This document shows, piece by piece, positions 16,488 to 25,076 of a stretch of 58,344 nt of DNA (positions within the stretch are counted from its first letter, which is position 1; each line of letters begins with the position of its first letter). The position numbers were made by a program, and so were the translations under genes. Under the pieces are notes generated by a model. The model was not told where the DNA came from, searched no databases, and worked only from the letters and a program-made list of their open reading frames with translations. This stretch comes from Jatrophihabitans sp. (GTDB lineage: Bacteria > Actinomycetota > Actinomycetes > Mycobacteriales > Jatrophihabitantaceae): positions 1 through 58,344 of the forward strand of contig JAICIE010000007.1 of assembly GCA_025924515.1 (NCBI GenBank), given 5' to 3'.

Positions 16488-18163
16488 GAGTCCCCTCCGG
16501 CGCCGAATCGAATTCGATATGCCGGCCGTCGCGCGAAGAGGACGATGACCAGCGCGTATATTCCGCTCACAACCAGGACAGCAGCCCCCACAAGAGACAC
16601 TGTCACCACACGCGGGTGCGGATCCGCCAGTCCCAACCACCGTAACGCTGACACGGCCACCCCCGTGGCACATGCCGTCGCCAACATAACAGGGCCCACC
16701 ATGGTGCGCCAATCGAAGCGGACCGTACCGATCCGGGCGCGCAGCCGGAGGATCGCGTGAACGGGCCCGACGTACTCGGAGAGGACGAACGCCACCGCGA
16801 TACCGAAGAGGGCGGCATAGCCCCGGCCCCAGGGCAGTACCAGGATGGGCAGTAGCACCAATTCCGCAGTGGCGCCTAGCAACGCATTTCTGAAAGGCGT
16901 CTTTGTATCTAAGCCGGCGTACAGCGGCGCGAGCAGGATTCGCTGCCAGGCTTCCCCGACCAGCGACAGCGAGAGCACCGCGATCACCTCGCCGAGCAGG
17001 ACCGCTTGGGCGTGGGTCACGCCGCCGCGGTGGAACAGCGCCAGGCTGATCGGCACGGCGAGGGTTACGAGCACCGTCGTCAGGCCGACCGATATGACCG
17101 TCATTGCCCGGAATCCCTCGGTCACCAGCCGCCGGAGCCGGCGCGTCTCCAGCCGCGCCGTGGCCTCGGTCATCCGAGGAACCAGCACGCCGACGATCGA
17201 CCGGAAGAACACGGTGCCGCTGGAGGCGAAGACGAGCCGATAGCCGTAAGCGAGCAGCGAAATGGACCCGGCCGGCAGGAACGAGGTGAACAGCTGCTCC
17301 ACCAGGCGCATCCCGGGCGCGAGGGACGAGGCGGCGGCGGGCCGGAGAGACAGGTGCAACGCCGCCCAACTGTCACGATCCGCGAACGCCGTCGCCGCGG
17401 CCCTGAGCCGGGGTCGGTATCCGGCACGCAGAACCTGTACGAAGGCCAGCACGACCCGTGCCGCGGCGCCGCCCACGTAGGCCCAAGCCGCGACTTCGAT
17501 GCCGGACCGGCCCCACATCAGCACGACGGCCATCGCGACGACGTTGAGCACCGCGTTCAACAGGGCCGGCTGCACGAACCAGTGCCGTGCATTGAGCGCC
17601 GCCCGGAGCACTTCGGCGACGGCGGTGAGTGGGACGACCGCAAAGAGCAGGGGGAGCATGGACGCGGCCAGTCCGGACTCGGCGGACGGCAGGCCGGGCG
17701 CGATCAGTCGGACGATGAGCCCAGCGGCCACGGCGAACGGAACGGAGATCAGGACACTCGCGGACGCGACCACCACGAGAAGTGATGTCAGGTGCCGTGA
17801 GGCGTAGGTCATCCCGTGCCGGGTGATCCATCTTCCGATTACGGGGACGAGGCTCAGGTTCATGCCGCCGAGCACGACGGTGCCGAGGCCCACCGGAAGC
17901 CGCTGGGCCACGAAGAAGGCGTCGGTCGCCCGGCCCACACCGAAGGTCGTCGCGATGGACACGTCCAGCGCCAGCCCGGTGAGGACCGCGATCGCGGCCG
18001 CGACGGTCGTGCCGGACGAGACGAGCAGCAGGCGCCGGCCCGCCGCCGGCGTCCTCTTCGAGTCGGGCGCGGGCGAGGTCAGATCTGCGGCCTGCGGCGC
18101 GGCGTCATCTGCGCCGGCGCCATCACCGGGTGCCTGGCAGAAGCTGCTCGACTGTTCGCTCAC
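16484..18163 (-). CDS. MurJ/Wzx-like lipid-linked oligosaccharide flippase
   Basis: 559 residues from GTG 18163, overlapping the sulfotransferase stop (GTGA). After about 45 polar residues there are some 14 transmembrane helices of the MATE/MVF fold. TTFGVGRATDAFFVAQRLPVGLG and the MxxLVPVI-like MNLSLVPVIGRW at the first helices match MviN/MurJ. Because it sits in a polymer operon and not beside the cell-wall genes, a dedicated Wzx-type role for the local glycan is more likely than lipid II export. It pairs functionally with the Wzy-like gene downstream. Confidence 0.85.
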   Translation of the reverse strand: MSEQSSSFCQAPGDGAGADDAAPQAADLTSPAPDSKRTPAAGRRLLLVSSGTTVAAAIAVLTGLALDVSIATTFGVGRATDAFFVAQRLPVGLGTVVLGGMNLSLVPVIGRWITRHGMTYASRHLTSLLVVVASASVLISVPFAVAAGLIVRLIAPGLPSAESGLAASMLPLLFAVVPLTAVAEVLRAALNARHWFVQPALLNAVLNVVAMAVVLMWGRSGIEVAAWAYVGGAAARVVLAFVQVLRAGYRPRLRAAATAFADRDSWAALHLSLRPAAASSLAPGMRLVEQLFTSFLPAGSISLLAYGYRLVFASSGTVFFRSIVGVLVPRMTEATARLETRRLRRLVTEGFRAMTVISVGLTTVLVTLAVPISLALFHRGGVTHAQAVLLGEVIAVLSLSLVGEAWQRILLAPLYAGLDTKTPFRNALLGATAELVLLPILVLPWGRGYAALFGIAVAFVLSEYVGPVHAILRLRARIGTVRFDWRTMVGPVMLATACATGVAVSALRWLGLADPHPRVVTVSLVGAAVLVVSGIYALVIVLFARRPAYRIRFGAGGDS

Positions 18164-19209
18164 GCCGCGTCATTGTCGCGCGACCGCTCGGCGGCGAAGC
18201 GGTCGAGTTCCTCGGCGAGCTCTGTGCACAGGTCTCGGACCCCTCGGTCGAGATCCAGTTCGGTCGGCGACAAGCTGGGACGAGTCACGTCAGCAGCCAT
18301 CGGCGTCGTGAAGGTCACACCGACGAATCGGCACAGCCGCTGCAGCTCGGGAGCCGGTTGCGCGAGCACCCGGTCATAGGACACCACGAGGACGTCGTCC
18401 CGTTCGGCCCATCCGCGGTCCAGCACCAAGCGGTTGCGCGCCCACCAGAAGAGGGCAGATGCGCTTGCAGGCGACAAGGACGGCACGTCGAAGGAGCTTA
18501 TGGTCGCCCTGGTCGGCTCGCTGAGGCCGCCGGCCTGCCACAATCCGTCGCCCCGTCCTGCGGCGATCAATGACAACACCGTCCGGTCGTGGTCGCCGAA
18601 CTTCGACAGCGTCGACCGCACCCGGCCGTCCACCGCCCGATACACCCAGACCGCCCGGCTCCCGGGCGATCCGGTGCCGCAGGTCCGCGCCAGGTGGAGC
18701 AGGTCGTCGAGCCGGTGCGAATCGCACAAGGGCTTGAACAGCACGGCGCGAGCGCGGGATTGCCCGACGAGCGGGCACACCCGATCGTCCAGGAGCCGGT
18801 ACCTGTCAAAGGCCCGGCGGCTGTTCTCGTTGTAGACCTGGGTCTCCGGCGAGGTGTCCACGGCGCGCAGCACCATGTTGGTCCCGGAGCGCTGGAGGCC
18901 CACGACGAAGACGGGCCGGGCCGTGCCCGTATCCTGCCCCTGCCGCGACTGCCACCGATGTTTGCGCCACGCCGTCCGGGCGCGGTCCACCGGATCGAGC
19001 TGATCCTCGGCGATCAGCCGTCGGAGCCCCTCCGTGCGGACCCAGTCCAGGTGCCGCCGCGCTTTCCCGATGGCGAACGACCAGCGACCTTGCGGCTCTC
19101 CGGACAGGGTCTGGCCACTCGCCGCGAGCCGCCGATGCATCTGGTGCTCGTCGGCAGGCGCGGCGCCGTCCGCACCGCCCGCGTCCGGATCCGCCGAGCG
19201 ATCACTCAC
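18160..19209 (-). CDS. second PAPS-dependent sulfotransferase family protein
   Basis: 349 residues from GTG 19209 with GTGA overlaps at both ends. The first 95 residues are polar and family-specific. PVFVVGLQRSGTNMVLRAV is the 5'-phosphosulfate loop, SRAVWVYRAVDGRVRSTLSKF the 3'-phosphate motif, and the later ...FWWARNRLVLDRG and VVSYDRVLAQPAPEL match the C-terminal half of sulfotransferases. It shares little sequence with the other sulfotransferase in this operon, so the two probably act at different positions or on different acceptors. Cytoplasmic. Confidence 0.8.
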   Translation of the reverse strand: MSDRSADPDAGGADGAAPADEHQMHRRLAASGQTLSGEPQGRWSFAIGKARRHLDWVRTEGLRRLIAEDQLDPVDRARTAWRKHRWQSRQGQDTGTARPVFVVGLQRSGTNMVLRAVDTSPETQVYNENSRRAFDRYRLLDDRVCPLVGQSRARAVLFKPLCDSHRLDDLLHLARTCGTGSPGSRAVWVYRAVDGRVRSTLSKFGDHDRTVLSLIAAGRGDGLWQAGGLSEPTRATISSFDVPSLSPASASALFWWARNRLVLDRGWAERDDVLVVSYDRVLAQPAPELQRLCRFVGVTFTTPMAADVTRPSLSPTELDLDRGVRDLCTELAEELDRFAAERSRDNDAA

Positions 19210-21785
19210 GGGGCTACCGCGAACGCTTCAATGTGCTGGTTGAAGTCGCTCACGTACAGGTTCCCGGCCGCGTCGAAGGACAGGTACCGCGGCAGGTTGA
19301 AGGATCCTTCCAGGGTGTCGTAGCCGGTCGTCACGATCTGTCGTTGGGTGGGATCGGCGAGGCTGACCCGCACGATCCGCCTGTTGCCGGAGTCGGCGAT
19401 GTAGAGCCATTTGCCGGCCGGGTCGACGGCCACGCCCTTGGGCTGGTTCAGGGCGAGGCCGTTGAAGCTGCCTCCGATCGTCGAGGTGATGTGGCCGGTG
19501 GAGGTGTCCCAGACGTCAACGCGCGCGCGGGCCGCGTCCACGACGTAGGCGAGGTTGCCCACGACCCAGACCTGCCACGGAGCGGTCATCTGGTCGGTCC
19601 CCGTGCCGCAACTGCCCATCTCCTTGATCAGGTTCCCGTTGTAGTCGGAGAGCATGAGCCTGCAGTTGCCGATATCGGTCGTGTAGACGGTTCCGGCGGT
19701 GCTCGGGCTGCCGCTGTTCGGGTCGGGGACGGCGAAGATGCCCGTGGGTCCCGTCTTGAACTGCCCCGGACCGGAGCCCCACTGGCCCCACCGGTCGGCG
19801 AAGCTGCCGTCCTCGTTGTACTCGACGACGGACTGGCCACCGTCGGTCCACAGGTGCCCGCCGCCGACCGTGGCGTCGCGCGGATAGTTGAACCCGTCGT
19901 CGCTGATGCCGTTCGTGGCGCGGTGCCCGAACTGCGCCTGGTAGGCCGGGCAATTGCTGGGTGACACGCACCACCACAGCGATCCAGGATGGTTCGGGTC
20001 GGCGGTGCCGAACACCTGGCCGCGGTTCTCGAAGGTGTCCACCGCCATCAGGACGTTGTTGCTTCCGTCGACACCGAAGCCGCTGACCTGGTTGAACCCG
20101 CCGTTGGGCGGCGGCTGCGGGCCGGTGTCCCACTGCAGCACAGTGGCCGCCGAGGTGCCGGTGCGCGCCCCGCCGAGGTGCCAGACCCGGTAGCCGTACA
20201 TGTCGCTGACCCAGATCTGGCCGTTCGCGGCGGTGATGTACCGGACCGAATTGAAGCGGGTCGATCCGGCGTAGGTCCACGTGTCGAGCAGGTTGCCGTT
20301 GCTGTCGAAGTGGAACACGTCCTGCGTCAGCGCACCCACCACGTAGATGTCCCCGGTGCTCCAGTCGACGGCAACCCCGCGCGGGTCCTGCATCGCCGGG
20401 ATGACCGGGCTCATCCAGATCAGCTTGCCGTTGGGGTCGAATTTCGCGATTCGGTCGCTCTGGTGCTCGGCCAGGACGAGGTTGCCGTCCGGCGCGACGT
20501 CGATCCCGCGCGGGGTCAGTTTGTTGACGCCGAACAGCGCGGGACTCAGGTTCCACGCTCGCAGAAACGCGCCGGTGCTCTGGTCGAACTGGTACACGTC
20601 GCCGCAGTAGCCGTCCGAGACGTAGAACGTGCCGTTGGTCGGGTGCACCGCGATGTTCGTCGACCAGTGCATGCTGCCGTTGCCGCAGCCGCGCGGATAG
20701 TTGCTACCGGAGCTGCCGTTCACCCCGATCGAGCGGATCAGCGTCTTGCCGTCCGCTGAATAGTGGTCGATGCGGGTGTAGGCCTCCTGGGCGACCCAGA
20801 TGGTGCCGTCCGGGCCGAGGTCCAGGTCGTAAGGCTCGACGCGCGGCGCTCCGGCCGGCGGAATAGAGAAACCGGGCACCTGCTGTCCGGTCGAGCTGAA
20901 CTTCACGACCCGGTGATTCCATACGTCGGCGACCAGCACGCTGTCGTCGAACTTGTCGTACTTCATCCCGTACGGGTACAGCCCGGCATGGCCGGTGTTG
21001 TTCGGGCCGTAGCCGAAATCCGTCAGGAAACGGGCGCCGGACGTCGGGGCCGGCGGCAGGTTGCCGTCGTGATAGGTCGTCAGGACGAAGTTCGCACTGC
21101 CCGACGTGGCCTTCACCTGCACCGCGTAGCTGCCGGCAACCGCACCCGGCCACACCACATCCTCGGGCTTGGCCGTCGTCGAGCGCGCCCACTTGACCCA
21201 CTTGCCGTCCGGCGTGCGCAACCCGAGATCGAGGTTGGCGGTCGAATTGTCCCAGTCGAGTAGAGCGGTCAGGTTGCTCGCCTGCGACACGGTGAAGGAA
21301 TACGTGATGCTGGCGGGGTTGCTACCGCCGACGGCGCCGCAGAATTGCCCGCTGCAGGCCGCCGGCGCGGCAGCGTCGGTCACCGTCAGGGTGTAGTTCG
21401 CGATGCCGCCGGACTTGTCGACCACGCTGATGGTCCACGTCCCCGCCGTGGAGAGGTTCCAGAAGAGGGTCTCCGGCTTGGAACCGGTGACCCACTTGAC
21501 CGCGGTTCCCGTCGGGTCCTTCAACCCGAAGAGGAGGTTCGCCGCTGTGTTGTCCCAGTCCAGGGAGATGTTCACATAGCCGGGCGTCACCACATTCAAA
21601 ACGTTTTTGGCAGTGGTCGGTCCGCTCGAGTTCAGCTGACCGGCGAACTTGGCAGCGTTGCTGTCGGCATGCGCCACCGACCCGGGCGCCGCGACCGTTG
21701 CCAGCATCAGGAGCACGCTCGACACCAGCATGACGAGGACCCGCCCCCGGCGCCGGACTGTTGGGTGCATCAGCGGGCCTCTCAT
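19206..21785 (-). CDS. secreted NHL-repeat beta-propeller protein with two N-terminal PPC-like modules
   Basis: 859 residues from ATG 21785 (ATGA overlap); a nested ATG at 21770 has the better ribosome site (GAGAGG, 7 nt). Signal peptide about 12-40 (VLVMLVSSVLLMLATVAAPGSVAHA). Residues 45-140 and 145-235 are two beta-sandwich modules with the repeated signature LDWDNTxANLxxGLxxPxGxxVKW...GTWTISV, each pair linked by a short Cys-containing segment (CSGQFCG). Residues about 250-859 are NHL/six-bladed propeller repeats (PYGMKYDKFDDSVLVADVWNHRVVKF, PRGIDVAPDGNLVLAEHQSDRIAKFD, PKGVAVDPAGKWLYIADSGNRRIVRV). Such proteins bind ligands or partners outside the cell; no catalytic motif is visible. It is co-transcribed with polymer export genes. 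Confidence 0.82.
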   Translation of the reverse strand: MRGPLMHPTVRRRGRVLVMLVSSVLLMLATVAAPGSVAHADSNAAKFAGQLNSSGPTTAKNVLNVVTPGYVNISLDWDNTAANLLFGLKDPTGTAVKWVTGSKPETLFWNLSTAGTWTISVVDKSGGIANYTLTVTDAAAPAACSGQFCGAVGGSNPASITYSFTVSQASNLTALLDWDNSTANLDLGLRTPDGKWVKWARSTTAKPEDVVWPGAVAGSYAVQVKATSGSANFVLTTYHDGNLPPAPTSGARFLTDFGYGPNNTGHAGLYPYGMKYDKFDDSVLVADVWNHRVVKFSSTGQQVPGFSIPPAGAPRVEPYDLDLGPDGTIWVAQEAYTRIDHYSADGKTLIRSIGVNGSSGSNYPRGCGNGSMHWSTNIAVHPTNGTFYVSDGYCGDVYQFDQSTGAFLRAWNLSPALFGVNKLTPRGIDVAPDGNLVLAEHQSDRIAKFDPNGKLIWMSPVIPAMQDPRGVAVDWSTGDIYVVGALTQDVFHFDSNGNLLDTWTYAGSTRFNSVRYITAANGQIWVSDMYGYRVWHLGGARTGTSAATVLQWDTGPQPPPNGGFNQVSGFGVDGSNNVLMAVDTFENRGQVFGTADPNHPGSLWWCVSPSNCPAYQAQFGHRATNGISDDGFNYPRDATVGGGHLWTDGGQSVVEYNEDGSFADRWGQWGSGPGQFKTGPTGIFAVPDPNSGSPSTAGTVYTTDIGNCRLMLSDYNGNLIKEMGSCGTGTDQMTAPWQVWVVGNLAYVVDAARARVDVWDTSTGHITSTIGGSFNGLALNQPKGVAVDPAGKWLYIADSGNRRIVRVSLADPTQRQIVTTGYDTLEGSFNLPRYLSFDAAGNLYVSDFNQHIEAFAVAP

Positions 21786-24700
21786 CCGATTGTGTAGATG
21801 GCCACGCGGTCATGGCCGGTATCGATAGCGTAAAGCTGCAGCCCGGATCCCGACCTCCGGGCGATCAGCTTGGCCGGCGAGTACAAGGCCCCGCTGCCGG
21901 CCGGCTTCACCGCCTGCCGTAGTGCACCGGCGGGAGTGAAGTCGAGGAACCGGTTCCACGACGTGTCGCTGACCCAGACGTCACCGGTGGCATCGACGGT
22001 GACGCCCTGCGGGTCGTGCAGCGAGGAATCGGTGATCTTCTTGAGCACGGCGCCGGTGTTCACGTCGACCATCGTGATCGACTTGTTGCCGTCGTCGGCG
22101 ATGTACGCCACGGCGCCGACCACCGTCACGTCCTTGGGGTGGTTGAACCCGGTCGTGGTCCAGTCGTTTACCTCGCTGCCCTGCGCCGAACCGGGCGAGA
22201 TGCGCATGACCCTGTTGTTCCATGTGTCCGCGACGATCAGATCGCCGCCGGTCACCACTGTCACGGCGTCCGGCCAGTGGAACTTCAGTGGCCCGGTGCC
22301 CAAGCTCCCGATGCGGTGGCCGGCCTCCGTGCCGTTGCTGTTGTATTCCGTCAACCGGTTGTTCTTCGTGTCGGCCACCCAGATCATTCCGGTCGCCGGA
22401 TCTCGCGCCACGTCGTGCGGCCAGTTCATTCCGTCGACGGTGTCCCCGAACCCGCGACCTCCCCAACTGTTGGAGAATGTGCCGGTCGGGTCGAATACCT
22501 CGATGCGCTGGTTGGTGGTGTCCGCGACGTAAAGAGTGCCGTCGGAGGCCATCGACATTCCGAAAGGCTTGTTGAACCCACCGGTGGGTGGCCGGACGGT
22601 CCCCAGTTCGGTATTGGTTGAGCCGTCGGCGTTGAAGATGGTGATCTTGTCCGCCCACAGGTCGGCGGCATAGATCTTGGGGTTCGAACCGTCCGCGACG
22701 ACTGCGCGGCGCAACTGGAAGAACTGACCCGGTCCGGTTCCGGCCGAGCCGAAGGACGCGACATACGCGTGCGTCGGGTCGAACTCTTCCACCCGCGAGT
22801 TGTTCGAGTCGGCGACGTAGATGTTGTTCTGGTCGTCGAGGTCGACTCCGTACGGGCCGTTGAACTGGCCCGGACCGGATCCCAAGCTGCCGAAGGAGCC
22901 GAGCCAGGAACCGGTCGGCGAGAAGATCGCGATCCGGTGGTTGCGGAAGTCGGCGACGTAGATGTCGCCGTCGGAACTGGTGGCCGCGTCGCGGGGCTCG
23001 TTGAGCTGGCCGGCGCCGGAGCCGAATCCGCTGCCGACGGTTGCGAGAACCTGACCCGTCGACGGATCGTGAACGTGGACGACGTTGACGTTGATGGAGC
23101 CGTCGGTGCCGAGGATCACCGGGTTGCCGGTGCCGTCGACGCCGGCGCTGATGCCCATGATCGCGGTGTACTTCGTGGGCCAGGTCGTGATCCAGGAGCC
23201 GTCGGCGGCGCTGAGCACCTGGATCCGGTTGTTGCCGGTGTCGGCGACGTAGACCTTGCCGTTGTAATAGGCGACGTCACGCGGTTCGCTGAACTGGCCG
23301 TTCGCGTGACCCCAGGACAGGTGCTTCCATTTCAGGGACCCGTCTGGGTTGTAGGCCTGGACGCCGTCGTTACCGGTGTCGGCGAGGTAGACCGTGCCGT
23401 CGGGACCCACGTCGAGCCCCGAGGGGTACATGATCGCCCGGGCCGATCTGCCCACCTGGCCGGCGGCCGTCGGCGCGATGGCGCCCTGCAATGCTGCGCC
23501 GGAAGCGTCAGCCAGGACGTACGCGGAGCCGGCGGACGACGTGACGTGCACGCTGAACATCCCTGTGCTTCCGGTCGTCGCGGTCAGGGTGCACGGACGC
23601 GAACACGCCGGCGAGCTCACGACCGTGGTCCCCGACGGATTCACCAGCGATGCCGCGATCGCCGTACTGCTCGACTCGTCCCAGTCGACCGTGACCGACA
23701 GCCCCGCCTTGCTTCGCACCGGAACGGCCAGGTCGGCGGAGTGGGTCGTGTCGACCTGGCCGTTCGCCGTGACGTCACCGGTAGGCCGGGCTCCGATGTT
23801 GACCGTGGTCGACGAGCCGGAGGAAATCGCGAACGCCCGCGAATAACCGGTGTCCGAATCGATCGTGCTGTTGATGGAGGGCGCGGGGGCCGTTCCGGCG
23901 GGGCTGTACGAGTATCCGCTCGGCAGCGCCACTCGGACCCGATAGGAGGAGCCGGACGCAACGGTGGCCGACCACCGTCCGTCGGTCCCCGTCGCGGCCT
24001 GTTCGGCGACAACACCGGTCGAGGCATCGACGAGGTTGACGGTGACGGCCGGCAGACCCGCCTCGCTGTCGTCGACGCCGTTGCCGTTGGAATCGACCCA
24101 CAGCACGCCACCGACCGTTCCGGTGCTCGGCTGGCTGGGTTGGGCCACGCTGATGGTGAAGGCCGACGTACCGCTCTTGGCGGTCACCACGATCGTCCAC
24201 GTCCCGGTCACCGACACCGGATACGAGATGGCCTCCGGGTCGTTGCCGACAGCCCACTTGACCGCGGTGCCCGACGGGTCCTTGAGCCCGAGGTTCAATG
24301 CGGCCGCGGAGTTGCTCCAGTTCAGCACGACCGTCGCGGTCCCCGTCGAACTGAACACCACGGGATACTGCTTCGTCTTCGGAGCCGTGACGCCCGTGGA
24401 GTCGACCGTGCCGCAGAAATCGGCGCTGCAGGTCGTCGTCGCGGGAGCCGCCGTGTCTGCCACGGTCACCGTGTAGCCGGTGGACCCGCCGGACTTGGCG
24501 ACCACGACGATGGTCCAGTTGCCGGTCGTCGAAAGGTCCCAGGTGATCGCTTCGGGTCTGTGACCGGTGACCCATTTGACGGCGGTCCCGGACGGATCCT
24601 TCAGCCCGAGGTTCAGGGCGGCCGCGGTGTTCTGCCAGTCAAGCGTGATGGTGACCCATCCGGGCGTGGACACCGCGAGAGAGTGTGTCGAGGTCGTCTT

Positions 24701-24901
24701 GCCGGCGGAGTCGACCTGCCCGGTGAAGGTCGCGGCGTTGGTCGCTCCCGCCTGCGGGGCGGCGACGACTGTCGACGCCATGAGGATCGCTGCCAGGATC
24801 CCGACGGTCCACCGTCTGCCGGGCCCTCCGCTCCTCGTGCGTCTGATGCCGCCGGGGGCCACCTGACTTATGCGCTGGCGCCGAAGGGCACGATGCAGCA
24901 C
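21782..24901 (-). CDS. large secreted NHL-repeat protein with PPC-like and SdrD-B-like modules
   Basis: 1039 residues from GTG 24901, chosen because GGGAGG lies 6 nt upstream; an in-frame GTG at 24973 would add 24 residues. Signal helix WTVGILAAILMASTVVAAPQAGA. Two modules follow, nearly identical in signature to those of the next gene (LDWQNTAAALNLGLKDPSG, AVKWVTGHRPEAI; LNWSNSAAALNLGLKDPSG). Then come an SdrD-B/Cna-B-like domain (VGGVLWVDSNGNGVDDSEAG...), a third PPC-like module, and from about residue 450 to the end 9-10 NHL repeats of the form PxGVxVxxxGxxYVADTxNxRIxxF. The protein has no sortase signal or transmembrane C-terminus, so it is presumably released or held non-covalently. It heads the six-gene chained operon. 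Confidence 0.83.
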   Translation of the reverse strand: MLHRALRRQRISQVAPGGIRRTRSGGPGRRWTVGILAAILMASTVVAAPQAGATNAATFTGQVDSAGKTTSTHSLAVSTPGWVTITLDWQNTAAALNLGLKDPSGTAVKWVTGHRPEAITWDLSTTGNWTIVVVAKSGGSTGYTVTVADTAAPATTTCSADFCGTVDSTGVTAPKTKQYPVVFSSTGTATVVLNWSNSAAALNLGLKDPSGTAVKWAVGNDPEAISYPVSVTGTWTIVVTAKSGTSAFTISVAQPSQPSTGTVGGVLWVDSNGNGVDDSEAGLPAVTVNLVDASTGVVAEQAATGTDGRWSATVASGSSYRVRVALPSGYSYSPAGTAPAPSINSTIDSDTGYSRAFAISSGSSTTVNIGARPTGDVTANGQVDTTHSADLAVPVRSKAGLSVTVDWDESSSTAIAASLVNPSGTTVVSSPACSRPCTLTATTGSTGMFSVHVTSSAGSAYVLADASGAALQGAIAPTAAGQVGRSARAIMYPSGLDVGPDGTVYLADTGNDGVQAYNPDGSLKWKHLSWGHANGQFSEPRDVAYYNGKVYVADTGNNRIQVLSAADGSWITTWPTKYTAIMGISAGVDGTGNPVILGTDGSINVNVVHVHDPSTGQVLATVGSGFGSGAGQLNEPRDAATSSDGDIYVADFRNHRIAIFSPTGSWLGSFGSLGSGPGQFNGPYGVDLDDQNNIYVADSNNSRVEEFDPTHAYVASFGSAGTGPGQFFQLRRAVVADGSNPKIYAADLWADKITIFNADGSTNTELGTVRPPTGGFNKPFGMSMASDGTLYVADTTNQRIEVFDPTGTFSNSWGGRGFGDTVDGMNWPHDVARDPATGMIWVADTKNNRLTEYNSNGTEAGHRIGSLGTGPLKFHWPDAVTVVTGGDLIVADTWNNRVMRISPGSAQGSEVNDWTTTGFNHPKDVTVVGAVAYIADDGNKSITMVDVNTGAVLKKITDSSLHDPQGVTVDATGDVWVSDTSWNRFLDFTPAGALRQAVKPAGSGALYSPAKLIARRSGSGLQLYAIDTGHDRVAIYTIG

Positions 24902-25076
24902 GGAGCGCCTCCCATCCCTCCATCGTCCCGTCGTGCCACTTTCTGGCGCGGGACCGCATGCGACCGCGCTCACGCAGGCCGTGTAACGGAAGATACCTGA
25001 CCTTGAAGAAATAGGGGAATGCTAAGCAGTGGCGCACTCATAGGTCCCCACCGCTGCAACCGTGAGTAACCAGTCC

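Noticed and set aside
24974-25076. Possible riboswitch upstream of the NHL operon
   Set aside because: I compared it with the c-di-AMP, c-di-GMP and cobalamin motifs I know and saw no matching conserved core.
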